Shown here: piece after piece, positions 53,809 through 62,895 of the stretch | Numbering within the stretch: position 1 is the first letter of the stretch | Layout of the letters: each line of letters begins with the position of its first letter | NCBI RefSeq assembly: GCF_028743515.2 | Contig: NZ_CP117969.2 | Span: forward strand, 1,051,001 to 1,115,000 | DNA from: Imtechella halotolerans | GTDB taxonomy: Bacteria; Bacteroidota; Bacteroidia; Flavobacteriales; Flavobacteriaceae | Length of the DNA stretch: 64,000 nt | Direction: 5' to 3' | Made by a program: the position numbers and the translations under genes | Notes under the pieces: model-generated | The model's database searches: none | The model's input: the letters and a program-made list of their open reading frames with translations, nothing else | Told to the model about the DNA's origin: nothing

Positions 53809-55662
53809 TTATTTTTCAACTACGTCTAATTCTACTTTCAGATTGCTGATAATAAATTCTTGACGATCTGGCGTGTTTTTCCCCATATAAAATTCTAATA
53901 ATTGATCTATGGTGGTAGCCTTATCTAACATTACAGGATCAAGGCGAATGTCTTCTCCAATAAAATGTCTAAACTCATCAGGGGATATTTCTCCCAATCC
54001 TTTAAATCGGGTGATTTCTGGTTTACCCTTTAATTTTTCGATAGCCATATTACGTTCTTCTTCAGAGTAACAATAAATAGTTTCCTTTTTGTTCCGTACT
54101 CTAAAAAGTGGAGTCTGCAATATGTATAAATGGCCTTCTTTTATTAGTTCAGGAAAAAATTGTAGAAAGAATGTAATCAACAATAGGCGAATGTGCATTC
54201 CATCCACGTCGGCATCAGTGGCGATAACAATGTTGTTATATCGAAGATCTTCCATAGATTCTTCTATATTAAGTGCCGCCTGTAAAAGGTTGAATTCCTC
54301 ATTCTCATACACAATTTTCTTAGTCATTCCGTAGGTATTTAAAGGCTTACCTCGTAAACTAAAAACGGCTTGAGTATTAACATCTCTTGATTTAGTGATT
54401 GAACCGGAAGCTGAGTCACCCTCGGTAATAAACAGCGTACTTTCCAAACTTCGTCCATTTTTTGAATCTGTAAGGTGGATACGACAATCACGTAATTTTT
54501 TATTGTGAAGACTTGCTTTTTTAGCGCGTTCTTTGGCTAGTTTTCTAATACCTGAGAGTTCTTTTCTTTCCCTCTCAGCTTGCATAATTTTACGCTGAAG
54601 TAATTCAGCAGTCTCTTGATTCTTGTGTAAAAAGTTATCTAGATGGGTTCCTATAAAATCATTAATATAGGTTCGAACCGTTGGCAGGTCGCCTCCCATA
54701 TCTGTAGAACCTAACTTTGTTTTAGTCTGGCTTTCAAAAACAGGCTCCATAACCTTAATGGAAATGGCAGCAATCACCGACTTTCTAATATCAGAAGCAT
54801 CATACTGCTTGCCATAAAAGTCACGGATGGTTTTTACTAAAGCTTCTCTAAATGCTGTAAGGTGCGTACCTCCTTGAGTAGTATTTTGACCGTTTACAAA
54901 CGAGTAGTATTCTTCACTATACTGAGTTCTACTATGTGTAAGTGCCACTTCAATGTCTTCTCCTTTAAGATGGATGATAGGATACAAGAAATCTTCTTCA
55001 TTGGTAGTATCCATCAACAAATCTTTCAACCCGTTTTCTGAATAAAACTTTTCTCCATTGAATACAATGGTTAACCCAGGATTGAGGTATACGTAGTTTT
55101 TTAGCATTCGCTCTACGTACTCATTTCGGTACTTATAATTTTTAAAGATGGTATCATCTGGAATGAAACTAACTTTAGTTCCTCGTCTACGTGAGCTCTC
55201 CTCTTGAGGCTCTTCAATAGTTAGAATTCCCTGTTCGAATTCAGCGGCTTTGGAAAAATTATCTCTGTTGGATTCAACTCTAAAATAGGAAGATAGTGCA
55301 TTTACCGCCTTGGTTCCTACACCATTTAATCCCACTGATTTCTTAAATGCTCGAGAATCATACTTCCCTCCTGTGTTCATTTTAGAAACCACATCTACAA
55401 CCTTCCCAAGAGGAATACCACGCCCGTAATCTCTTACAGCCACCTTATTTCCCTGAATGGAAATCTCGATGGTCTTACCAGCGCCCATAACAAATTCATC
55501 AATACAGTTATCCAATACCTCCTTAAGAAGAATATAGATTCCATCGTCTGCAGAGGAACCATCGCCTAGCTTCCCGATATACATCCCTGGACGCATGCGA
55601 ATATGCTCTCTCCAATCGAGTGATTTAATATTATCTTCGGTATATTGTAGACTATCTGACAT
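53809..55662 (-). CDS. parE: DNA topoisomerase IV subunit B
   Basis: 617 residues. GHKL ATPase motifs: [39 protein letters not shown] and GGTHLTAF; the TOPRIM domain has [10 protein letters not shown] and [13 protein letters not shown]. The short length without a GyrB-type insertion and the pairing with parC favour ParE over GyrB. It supplies ATP-driven gate closure. Confidence 0.94.
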   Translation of the reverse strand: MSDSLQYTEDNIKSLDWREHIRMRPGMYIGKLGDGSSADDGIYILLKEVLDNCIDEFVMGAGKTIEISIQGNKVAVRDYGRGIPLGKVVDVVSKMNTGGKYDSRAFKKSVGLNGVGTKAVNALSSYFRVESNRDNFSKAAEFEQGILTIEEPQEESSRRRGTKVSFIPDDTIFKNYKYRNEYVERMLKNYVYLNPGLTIVFNGEKFYSENGLKDLLMDTTNEEDFLYPIIHLKGEDIEVALTHSRTQYSEEYYSFVNGQNTTQGGTHLTAFREALVKTIRDFYGKQYDASDIRKSVIAAISIKVMEPVFESQTKTKLGSTDMGGDLPTVRTYINDFIGTHLDNFLHKNQETAELLQRKIMQAERERKELSGIRKLAKERAKKASLHNKKLRDCRIHLTDSKNGRSLESTLFITEGDSASGSITKSRDVNTQAVFSLRGKPLNTYGMTKKIVYENEEFNLLQAALNIEESMEDLRYNNIVIATDADVDGMHIRLLLITFFLQFFPELIKEGHLYILQTPLFRVRNKKETIYCYSEEERNMAIEKLKGKPEITRFKGLGEISPDEFRHFIGEDIRLDPVMLDKATTIDQLLEFYMGKNTPDRQEFIISNLKVELDVVEK

Positions 55663-55751
55663 GAAACGAACGGATTTTGTGGAACGATGCTAATATAATA
55701 ACTCAAACCTGAATATAAAACCCATTAGTCGCAAAATAATTAACAAATAAC

Positions 55752-55791
55752 ATACCGCTTATGCACGTATAACTGAGCACCTAAGCGGTAT
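55752..55791 (-). terminator. probable terminator downstream of the flavodoxin-fold oxidoreductase gene
   Basis: Perfect 10-base inverted repeat (55752-55761 with 55782-55791) around a 20-base loop; the minus-strand 3' side is T-rich but interrupted. It may also act as a transcription barrier before parE. Confidence 0.55.
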
Positions 55792-55810
55792 ATTGGATGA
55801 AAATTTACCT

Positions 55811-56392
55811 TTATTTTAGTTGTTTTCCCAAATGATTCACCTTTTGTAACCACCGTAATCTAAGTTCTTGAGTGGAAGTTTTAACAACCCCCAAAGTAGT
55901 TACCTTTACAGGTGATATGCCACAAAACTGGAGAGTTGATTTTTTCAATTGATTGATACTTGGGCGACCATACATCCATCTGTAGTAGTATCCTGGTTGA
56001 TCAATGGTCGTAATGATATGACCTGTTTTACCTTTGAGAAGCTTATCCCACCAAATGGAATTTTCACGATATTGGAAAGCAAAACCAGGTAAAAATAATC
56101 TATCAATAAAGCCCTTTGTTATGGCAGGTAATCCTCCCCACCAAACGGGGTGTATCCATACCAAATGATCAGCCCATTTAATTTTATCCCAAGCGTCCAA
56201 AAGATCAGGCTCAAGTTCAGTACGCTTGCGGTAGCCAAAAGCCAAATTAGGCGAAAATTCAAGTTCTGCAATTGCTATTTCCTGAACCTCAGCTCCTGCT
56301 TGAATAGCACCCTCTTTATACGAAGCTGCTAAGGCATGATTTAGTGATTCCTTATCAGGATGACCGTTTATAATTAAAATTTTTCTAGACAT
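55811..56392 (-). CDS. flavodoxin-fold NAD(P)H oxidoreductase
   Basis: 193 residues from ATG 56392; an ATG 42 bases upstream is possible but not needed. FMN/FAD-binding NGHPDKESLNHALAASY, HPVWWGGLPAITKGFIDRLF and the tail GYYYRWMYGRPS match the flavodoxin_2 family of NAD(P)H:quinone/azo reductases (MdaB/KefF-like). It probably performs two-electron reduction of quinones. It is the last gene of the MarR-headed run, 65 bases after the Crp/Fnr gene. Confidence 0.87.
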   Translation of the reverse strand: MSRKILIINGHPDKESLNHALAASYKEGAIQAGAEVQEIAIAELEFSPNLAFGYRKRTELEPDLLDAWDKIKWADHLVWIHPVWWGGLPAITKGFIDRLFLPGFAFQYRENSIWWDKLLKGKTGHIITTIDQPGYYYRWMYGRPSINQLKKSTLQFCGISPVKVTTLGVVKTSTQELRLRWLQKVNHLGKQLK

Positions 56393-56457
56393 CTTTCCGT
56401 TATTTTGATTCTGAGGTAAAAGTAATATCATCACCTTAGAGGAAATAGGACAATTGT

Positions 56458-57036
56458 CTAAAAAGAAACCTCTTTGCGTACTCTGCTTAAGTGTCTTTGA
56501 GTAATCCCTAAATAGGATGCTAAATATTGAAGGGGAATGTTTTTAATATAATCAGGATGATTTTTAAGCAAGGACTGATAACGTTCAGCAGCGCTTTCAC
56601 GCTGTAATTGAAAAATACGCTTTTCAAGTCCTATATACTGCTGCTCAGCCATCCTACGCATATAAAGGCTCCAATTTGGAATCTGTGATTCTAAGATTTT
56701 TAATGATTCTATATCAACCGTTAGAATTGAGGCTTTAGTGAGCGCTTGTATGGATTCAACACTTTCTTGACCTGTTATAAATGCGGAGTAAGCTGTTACC
56801 ATTTCACCTTGAAATTGAAAACAATACGTCACTTCCTCGCCTGCAGGAGAACTGTAATAGGATCGAAATGTTCCTGAATTAATAAAAGCCGCTTGCCTAC
56901 AAAAGGCTCCTTCCTGTATAAAATAGGTGTTCTTAAGTAAGGTTTGTTCCTTGAAAAAAGGCAGACTATATTGAATCTCCTCTTCCGTAAAAATCCCTAC
57001 TTGCTGAAGATACCTTTTTAATAATTCCGTCTCCAT
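56458..57036 (-). CDS. Crp/Fnr family transcriptional regulator
   Basis: 192 residues. N-terminal cyclic-nucleotide-binding-like barrel (FIQEGAFCRQAAFINSGTFRSYY) and C-terminal winged helix (IPLQYLASYLGITQRHLSRVRKEV). No N-terminal cysteine cluster of classical FNR. It could sense a small ligand or redox state. It starts 8 bases after the AAA+ ATPase gene. Confidence 0.88.
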   Translation of the reverse strand: METELLKRYLQQVGIFTEEEIQYSLPFFKEQTLLKNTYFIQEGAFCRQAAFINSGTFRSYYSSPAGEEVTYCFQFQGEMVTAYSAFITGQESVESIQALTKASILTVDIESLKILESQIPNWSLYMRRMAEQQYIGLEKRIFQLQRESAAERYQSLLKNHPDYIKNIPLQYLASYLGITQRHLSRVRKEVSF

Positions 57037-57044
57037 TCCTAAGG

Positions 57045-57770
57045 TTAATTTGAAATGGCTATTTCCTCCATTTCCAATTCTTGTATAATAGCTTCTTTTA
57101 CTTTGGTAAGTGCAAAATCTTTTGCTTCGGCAAACGACACCTCATATTTCCGCTTAAAATCGCAGAATTTTTCAGGGAAACGGGCTAGAAGTGTATTATA
57201 AAACCCATCTAAAACGGCCTCAGATGGCATCTCAAAACCCATTCGAACTTGAAAACGACGCATAAGAGCTGAATCAATTATTTCATCGTGATTTGTAGCC
57301 GCAATCAATAAGGAATTTTCCGGATAATAGTCAATTAATTGAATGATGGTATTTACCAAACGGCGCATTTCACCCACATCTTTATCATCTTCTCCTCTGG
57401 CCTTTCCAATTTGATCAAATTCATCTAGAAACAATACTGCTCGGTCTCTTGCTGCCTTATCAAAGATGGCCTTAATGTTTTGAGAAGTTTCTCCAATTCG
57501 AGCACTCACAATCGTTGCTAAATTTACCACTAAAATTGGTTTTTTAAGGGCATGGGCGATAGCCTTTGCTGTAGTTGTTTTTCCACAACCTGAACTTCCC
57601 ATTAGCATAATTTTGTTGTTGACCGTAAGACCATATTTCTTTAAAGCCTCCCCATGTCTATGTTCTTTTATTAGAGATTGTACATGCACTTTGTTAGGGG
57701 TCGATAATACGATGTCATCCAGTGAAACCTCTTCTTTATCACTGATTACAAGTTCATAAACATTCATCAT
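57045..57770 (-). CDS. single-domain AAA+ ATPase
   Basis: 241 residues. Walker A MGSSGCGKTTTAKAIAHAL, Walker B VLFLDEFDQIGKARGEDD, sensor 1 AATNHDEIID and arginine finger MRRFQVRM are intact. No protease, N-domain or transmembrane part is seen, so it is a free-standing remodelling ATPase of the ClpX/FtsH-like group. Partner unknown; the 4-base overlap with the GNAT gene indicates coupled translation. Confidence 0.85.
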   Translation of the reverse strand: MMNVYELVISDKEEVSLDDIVLSTPNKVHVQSLIKEHRHGEALKKYGLTVNNKIMLMGSSGCGKTTTAKAIAHALKKPILVVNLATIVSARIGETSQNIKAIFDKAARDRAVLFLDEFDQIGKARGEDDKDVGEMRRLVNTIIQLIDYYPENSLLIAATNHDEIIDSALMRRFQVRMGFEMPSEAVLDGFYNTLLARFPEKFCDFKRKYEVSFAEAKDFALTKVKEAIIQELEMEEIAISN

Positions 57771-58324
57771 TTATTTTTCAATTTAGTGCTATTCTCCCAA
57801 GCGTTCTTGGTAACTTGATATACATAGTTAAGTTTTGATGGTTCACCGTAATAAGCAACCTCCTGCGATCCTATCTTTTGGGCGCCAAGTCGTTCTATTG
57901 CCATTTGAGAACGTATGTTTTCAGCACCTATATGCAATTGGATTTGGGATACATACTTAAAAGCGTGAGTAAACATGAGTTCTTTAATGGAATGATTAGC
58001 TCCTGTTCCCCAATGAGAAACCGCATAAAAGGTATACCCGATAAGTACAAGACTCTCCTTAGGGTCAAAATCGTAGAAACGTGTACTTCCAATAATTTTT
58101 TGGCTTTCCTTTTCCACTATTTTAAAAGCTCCACCACTTTTTATTGCCCCATCAAAGAACACGGCAAAAACCTCCTTCTTCCACCTGTCTTTATTAGGGT
58201 GTTGTTTCCAAATTTCTGGATCTGAAGCTACCTTATATAAGGCTTCAAAATCCTCTATTTGAAGCGGAAGCAGCTGTAATTCTGAGGTTTCTAAAATAGG
58301 CTGAGAGTTAAAAACTAATTCCAT
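57767..58324 (-). CDS. GNAT N-acetyltransferase (RimJ/RimL-like)
   Basis: 185 residues from ATG 58324. The acetyl-CoA-binding segment is seen as LVLIGYTFYAVSHWGTGANHSIKELMFTHAF and IGAENIRSQMAIERLGAQKIGSQ in the RimJ/RimL style. Substrate unknown. A start upstream would overlap the MarR gene. Confidence 0.85.
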   Translation of the reverse strand: MELVFNSQPILETSELQLLPLQIEDFEALYKVASDPEIWKQHPNKDRWKKEVFAVFFDGAIKSGGAFKIVEKESQKIIGSTRFYDFDPKESLVLIGYTFYAVSHWGTGANHSIKELMFTHAFKYVSQIQLHIGAENIRSQMAIERLGAQKIGSQEVAYYGEPSKLNYVYQVTKNAWENSTKLKNK

Positions 58325-58340
58325 CCAATTCAAATTTATA

Positions 58341-58943
58341 TTACAAACCAGAAACATGCTCAGGGCAATCAATTCTAATTTCCCGCTGATGTAGAGTTGT
58401 TTCTAGTAATTTGCAGTAATGATTTTCACCCTGCTTTTTATAATTTGTGCAAGTAAAACACATACGTTGCAAAGTAATAATTCCAGCTACGGTAAGCTCA
58501 TGTATAAGGCGTAATAACCCACTAAGCATCACCTCTTTTTGATCAATATCTAATTTGTGTAAAGGTTTTTCTAATTTCCCTGCAAACAAAGCAGCCTTTT
58601 GAGCAACTCCCCTACCTATATCGGTGAGAGAGATGATATGACTTCTTGTGTCATTACTATCAGGAAGCTTGGCTATTAATTGTTTTTGAAGTAACACCTT
58701 TACACTATCGCTTATAGTGGCCTTAGTCATATTAAATTCATTGGCAAGATAACTTACCTTACATTTTTCTGGTTGATGAAATAATATAAAGATGAGTATC
58801 TGCAATTGTATTGGACTCAATGTAGTATCTCTACTTTCATCCCACAGCAAGACCCTAAAAGCTTCAGATATACGTTCTAATGCCACGACAATTTTACTAT
58901 CAATATTACTTTCTTGTCTTTCGGGATTAAATGCTGAAGCCAT
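58341..58943 (-). CDS. MarR-family regulator with C-terminal cysteine cluster
   Basis: 200 residues from ATG 58943. Residues 20-150 are a MarR winged helix (LSPIQLQILIFIL, VSYLANEFNMTKATISDSVKVLLQKQLI, then the wing SNDTRSHIISLTDIG). The extension adds four cysteines: Cys162-x2-Cys165-x11-Cys177-x15-Cys193, ending in IDCPEH. Such a set could bind Zn or an Fe-S cluster and give redox sensing. It heads the run marR-GNAT-AAA-crp-oxidoreductase. A TATATTTG box lies 18 bases upstream of the ATG. Confidence 0.85.
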   Translation of the reverse strand: MASAFNPERQESNIDSKIVVALERISEAFRVLLWDESRDTTLSPIQLQILIFILFHQPEKCKVSYLANEFNMTKATISDSVKVLLQKQLIAKLPDSNDTRSHIISLTDIGRGVAQKAALFAGKLEKPLHKLDIDQKEVMLSGLLRLIHELTVAGIITLQRMCFTCTNYKKQGENHYCKLLETTLHQREIRIDCPEHVSGL

Positions 58944-58961
58944 AACTAAAAAAATGGAATA

Positions 58962-58969
58962 CAAATATA
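58962..58969 (-). promoter_or_regulatory. predicted -7 box (TATATTTG) of the MarR gene
   Basis: Exact TAnnTTTG on the minus strand, 18 bases before the ATG at 58943; it also excludes the upstream TTG at 58964. Confidence 0.55.
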
Positions 58970-58997
58970 GCGTTGTTTATGCTATAATATAAAATTA

Positions 58998-59034
58998 AGC
59001 CCTATAAAGTTAGTTATCCTAACAGTATAGGGCT
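58998..59034 (-). terminator. terminator of the thioredoxin-like gene containing a TTAG-N5-CTAA dyad
   Basis: Outer stem AGCCCTATA (58998-59006) with TATAGGGCT (59026-59034), inner stem GTTAG/CTAAC (59009-59013 with 59019-59023). It follows the stop at 59041. The inner part reads TTAGGATAACTAA on the minus strand and resembles the dyad at 59311-59323. Confidence 0.7.
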
Positions 59035-59040
59035 AAAAAA

Positions 59041-59274
59041 TTAGGCTTTCACGTCAGCCATAGAAGCACCAAAATTGATATGCAAGACATTACCATTAGG
59101 CGTTACAAGAGCAGGAACCGATTTCACACCTGCCATTTCGGCTTCATTAATTCGTGTAGTATCTTCTCCAAAATGAACTACCTCTACATTATTAGAACCT
59201 AATAGTTCTATGATATCATGTTCTGCACTTACACAAACTGGGCAACCAGCATGATAAAAAATTGATTTTTTCAT
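59041..59274 (-). CDS. thioredoxin-like protein with CPVC active site
   Basis: 77 residues from ATG 59274. The redox pair is in FYHAGCPVCVSAEHDIIELL, and cis-proline is likely in GVKSVPALVTPNG. It is a single short thioredoxin-fold domain, probably a cytoplasmic disulfide reductase or electron carrier. It stands alone between two terminators but next to the MarR gene, and its promoter carries a 13-base palindrome. Confidence 0.82.
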   Translation of the reverse strand: MKKSIFYHAGCPVCVSAEHDIIELLGSNNVEVVHFGEDTTRINEAEMAGVKSVPALVTPNGNVLHINFGASMADVKA

Positions 59275-59301
59275 AATAATTAAGATTAAAATTAGATGAC
59301 A

Positions 59302-59323
59302 CAAATATAGTTAGGATTCCTAA
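59302..59323 (-). promoter_or_regulatory. thioredoxin-like gene promoter with perfect 13-base palindrome
   Basis: TATATTTG -7 box (59309-59302, minus strand) and, one base upstream of it, TTAGGATTCCTAA (59311-59323), a perfect inverted repeat placed where a repressor would block RNA polymerase. Confidence 0.6.
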
Positions 59324-59367
59324 TTAATGCAAGTAAATTTTATCTAATTCTAATAACGGATTAATTA

Positions 59368-59928
59368 TTACAAGGGACGTAATTGTAAATGATCCATCTG
59401 TTTTCCAGCCAGCGTCTTCTCTCCAACGGATTTAAATCCAAGTTTTAGATAAAGTCGTTTGGCATTTGGATTATCCAAGTCTACTAAAAGACCAAGGGTT
59501 TGTTGTAGTTTTGTAACACGTTCCTCAATGAGATAGTTTAACAATAAGGAACCTACCCCTTTACCTTGCTGATTGGGGTGTACTCCCAAGGTATCAATAT
59601 ACCACTCGCCTTGGGAAGTTTCATCCTCAGGGTTAAATGGAACGCTATATTGCTCTTCAATGTACGTTTTAATAGGAAGTCTTAATTTAGATAGCTGCCC
59701 TCCATAATACACATTAACCACAGCCACCACCTCTCCTTGCTCCTCTACAACCAAACAATTCTCGTATGAATACTGATTCGCTGGCAATTGGGCAAAATGT
59801 TGTAAAAAAGAAAAGGCTTTATCATAGTTTTGTTCCCCAATAAAAACATATACAATATCTTCCATAGCTAACATTAAATGAGTAGCAATGGCTTTTGCAT
59901 CTTTCGGAGTCGCGTGACGAATATTCAT
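59368..59928 (-). CDS. GNAT N-acetyltransferase
   Basis: 186 residues. The acetyl-CoA loop is in YIDTLGVHPNQQGKGVGSLLLNYL (Q/RxxGxG/A), and the final NPNAKRLYLKLGFKSVGE is standard. The N-terminal ATPKDAKAIATHL opening is typical. Substrate not assignable. Terminator of ychF lies upstream. Confidence 0.88.
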   Translation of the reverse strand: MNIRHATPKDAKAIATHLMLAMEDIVYVFIGEQNYDKAFSFLQHFAQLPANQYSYENCLVVEEQGEVVAVVNVYYGGQLSKLRLPIKTYIEEQYSVPFNPEDETSQGEWYIDTLGVHPNQQGKGVGSLLLNYLIEERVTKLQQTLGLLVDLDNPNAKRLYLKLGFKSVGEKTLAGKQMDHLQLRPL

Positions 59929-59942
59929 GGTACGTAGATATT

Positions 59943-59973
59943 AAAAAAAAACTGTCGAAATTATTCCCGACAG
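59943..59973 (-). terminator. ychF terminator
   Basis: 6-bp stem CTGTCG/CGACAG (59952-59957 with 59968-59973), then a T run (59943-59950) on the minus strand, 28 bases after the ychF stop. Confidence 0.85.
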
Positions 59974-60001
59974 CTTAGATAGTATTATATTTAACTAATA
60001 A

Positions 60002-61093
60002 TTACACGTTAAATCGGAAGTGCATTACATCTCCATCCTGCACAATATATTCCTTTCCTTCCACTCGCATTTTACCCGCTTCTTTAACCTTAGCCTCACT
60101 ACCAAAAGATACGTAGTCGTTATAAGCAATAACTTCAGCACGAATAAATCCTTTTTCAAAATCAGTATGGATAACTCCTGCGGCCTGAGGTGCGGTAGCT
60201 CCAATTGGAATGGTCCAAGCACGAACCTCCTTAACACCTGCAGTAAAATACGTTTGCAGGTTTAATAATTTATATGCTGCACGAATGAGTACAGACGATC
60301 CTGGCTCTTCAAGTCCAATATCCTGAAGGAACATCTGCCGTTCCTCGTAATCTTCTAATTCAGCAATATCGGCCTCCGTAGCCACAGCCAACACAATAAT
60401 TTCTGCATTTTCATCCTTTACTGTTTCTTTAACCCTGTCTACATAGGCATTTCCACTTTTAGCAGAAGCTTCATCTACATTACAAACATATAATATTGGT
60501 TTTGCAGTAAGTAATTGAAAACCTTTCATTAAATCAGCTTCCTCCTCATCTACTTCAACAGCTCTAGCAGAAATTCCTGCCTCCAAAGCATTCTTAAACT
60601 TCACTAAGGTAGCTTGTTCTTTAATAGCATTTTTATCACCTGTCTTCGCGGCACGATTTACCTTTTCAAGTCTTTTATCTACCGTATCAAGGTCTTTTAA
60701 TTGAAGTTCAATATCAATAGTCTCCTTATCTCTAATAGGATCTACACGACCGTCTACGTGAACTATATTATCATTATCAAAACATCTCAACACGTGAATA
60801 ATGGCATTACATTCACGTATATTGCCCAAAAATTGATTTCCCAATCCTTCTCCTTTACTTGCACCTTTAACCAAACCTGCAATATCCACAATTTCTACAG
60901 TAGCAGGCTGTACACGTTCAGGAACTACCAGTGTTTCTAATTTTTCCAATCTAGGATCTGGAACATTAACTACACCTAAATTAGGCTCAATAGTACAAAA
61001 AGGAAAATTAGCACTTTGCGCTTTAGCATTGGATAAACAATTGAATAAGGTCGATTTTCCAACATTGGGTAATCCTACTATACCTGCTTTCAT
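60002..61093 (-). CDS. ychF: Obg-family ATPase YchF
   Basis: 363 residues. P-loop [52 protein letters not shown] and the altered G4 NVDEASA for adenine, with a C-terminal TGS domain ([34 protein letters not shown]). It binds ribosomes and is linked to oxidative stress. Promoter TATATTTG lies 20 bases upstream. Confidence 0.96.
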   Translation of the reverse strand: MKAGIVGLPNVGKSTLFNCLSNAKAQSANFPFCTIEPNLGVVNVPDPRLEKLETLVVPERVQPATVEIVDIAGLVKGASKGEGLGNQFLGNIRECNAIIHVLRCFDNDNIVHVDGRVDPIRDKETIDIELQLKDLDTVDKRLEKVNRAAKTGDKNAIKEQATLVKFKNALEAGISARAVEVDEEEADLMKGFQLLTAKPILYVCNVDEASAKSGNAYVDRVKETVKDENAEIIVLAVATEADIAELEDYEERQMFLQDIGLEEPGSSVLIRAAYKLLNLQTYFTAGVKEVRAWTIPIGATAPQAAGVIHTDFEKGFIRAEVIAYNDYVSFGSEAKVKEAGKMRVEGKEYIVQDGDVMHFRFNV

Positions 61094-61113
61094 GGGTCTT
61101 TAATTTTGAGCGG

Positions 61114-61121
61114 CAAATATA
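61114..61121 (-). promoter_or_regulatory. predicted -7 box (TATATTTG) of ychF
   Basis: Exact TAnnTTTG on the minus strand, 20 bases before the ychF ATG. Confidence 0.55.
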
Positions 61122-61218
61122 ATTAAACTAAATGCATTTTAGAACATAAGGTAATGCGGAATACAAAGAAACCTTTTAAATGTATCTTGATCATAGAAGT
61201 ACACCCTTGTTTATTTCC

Positions 61219-61247
61219 AAAAAAAAAGCCGAAAATACTTTTTCGAC
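61219..61247 (-). terminator. ferredoxin gene terminator
   Basis: 8-bp stem (61228-61235 with 61240-61247, one G.U pair) with a 4-base loop, followed on the minus strand by nine T (61219-61227). Confidence 0.85.
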
Positions 61248-61274
61248 CCTTTTCCTATAATCTTTTACTTCTCC

Positions 61275-61637
<363 letters not shown>

Positions 61638-61681
61638 TTAAAAGTTTCTCCAAGCACTTTTCAAATCTTATTCTTGAAAGC

Positions 61682-61713
61682 TTGGATTAGCATATGTGCT
61701 TTCCGTAAATTTG
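61682..61713 (+). promoter_or_regulatory. promoter of the acyl-CoA reductase gene (TTG-N21-TAAATTTG)
   Basis: TTG at 61682-61684 and TAAATTTG at 61706-61713, spacing 21 bases, both exact; the ATG follows at 61755. Confidence 0.7.
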
Positions 61714-61754
61714 TATGCAAAAATATTTCAATTCGAAGATAAAAACAAACGTTT

Positions 61755-62816
61755 ATGACGTTAAACCATCGCAAATCGGCATTTATTACTCTAGGAAGCT
61801 TTCTAAAGCAATTCTCTACTACTGAAATAACCAAAAATAATTCAGTACCCTATAACGATCTTTTTTTTGACCGATTTACCAGTGCTATAGAACAAGCAGG
61901 GCTATACAATGGCTGGTTTTCTAGAGAAAATATACTATTTGCCTGTGAATCTTGGAGCGATGCGCTTTCAGAAGAGAACCTATCAAAATGGTTAAATAAT
62001 TATGATTTTTCAGCAATTGTACCGAAAAAAGTTGCAATAATCATGGCAGGAAATATTCCACTGGTTGGGTTTCATGATTTCTTAAGTGTTCTAATTTCGG
62101 GACATGAAGTTATTGTAAAACAATCAAGTAATGACACAAAACTTTTACCCATATTAGCTGAATATCTTCAAGTAGTTTCCGCATGTTTTGAGCAAAAAAT
62201 TAATTTCTCATCTGAAAAACTTCCGGAATTTGATGCAGTCATAGCCACAGGAAGTGATAATACTGCTCGTTATTTTGAATACTACTTTGGTCAAAAACCT
62301 CACATTATTCGAAGAAATCGTAATTCAGTTGCCGTTCTAACTGGTACTGAAACTAAAGAAGAATTGGAAGCTTTAGGAGAAGACATTTTTAGATATTACG
62401 GTCTAGGTTGTCGAAATGTATCAAAACTTTTTGTTCCTGAAGGGTATGATTTTGACGCCTTTTTTAAAGCTATATATTCATATCACCCCATTGTGAATGA
62501 GGATAAATATGCCAACAATTACGATTATAATAAAGCGGTTTATCTGATGAGTTTAATTCCATTATTAGAAAACGGTTTTCTTATGTTAAAAGAAGATACT
62601 CAGTATGCATCCCCTATTGCCACTCTTTTTTACGAATCTTATAACAATCTAGAAGAGCTTAAAGAAAGGCTTATGGCGGACTCCGATAAAATTCAATGCA
62701 TTGTTGGAAAAAACCATTTCGCAAACCAAGTATCTTTTGGTCATACCCAAAAACCACAATTATGGGATTATGCAGATGGAGTAGACACACTTTTGTTTTT
62801 AACAAATTTAAGGTGA
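61755..62816 (+). CDS. acyl-CoA reductase (LuxC-like)
   Basis: 353 residues in the aldehyde dehydrogenase-like LuxC superfamily. IIMAGNIPLVGFHDFLSVLISGHEVIVKQSS, AVIATGSDNTARYFEYYFG and the catalytic Cys in YYGLGCRNVSKLFVPEGY are visible. It would reduce acyl-CoA or acyl-phosphate to aldehyde with NADPH. No lux genes are nearby, so bioluminescence is not implied. serC follows 79 bases later. Confidence 0.88.
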   Translation: MTLNHRKSAFITLGSFLKQFSTTEITKNNSVPYNDLFFDRFTSAIEQAGLYNGWFSRENILFACESWSDALSEENLSKWLNNYDFSAIVPKKVAIIMAGNIPLVGFHDFLSVLISGHEVIVKQSSNDTKLLPILAEYLQVVSACFEQKINFSSEKLPEFDAVIATGSDNTARYFEYYFGQKPHIIRRNRNSVAVLTGTETKEELEALGEDIFRYYGLGCRNVSKLFVPEGYDFDAFFKAIYSYHPIVNEDKYANNYDYNKAVYLMSLIPLLENGFLMLKEDTQYASPIATLFYESYNNLEELKERLMADSDKIQCIVGKNHFANQVSFGHTQKPQLWDYADGVDTLLFLTNLR

Positions 62817-62895
62817 AATGTTTACAAGTTTTTTTACATCTTTTTTCAGATAATCACCAAATTTGTACTGCATTTTCGATACACCAAAAATTACT

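Noticed and set aside
57878-58225. 115-residue frame antisense to the GNAT gene
   Set aside because: Shadow frame with no coding signals; the minus strand gene is complete and overlaps its neighbour in operon fashion.
61755-62816. Bioluminescence (lux) operon
   Set aside because: Only the LuxC-like reductase is present; luxA, luxB, luxD and luxE are absent.
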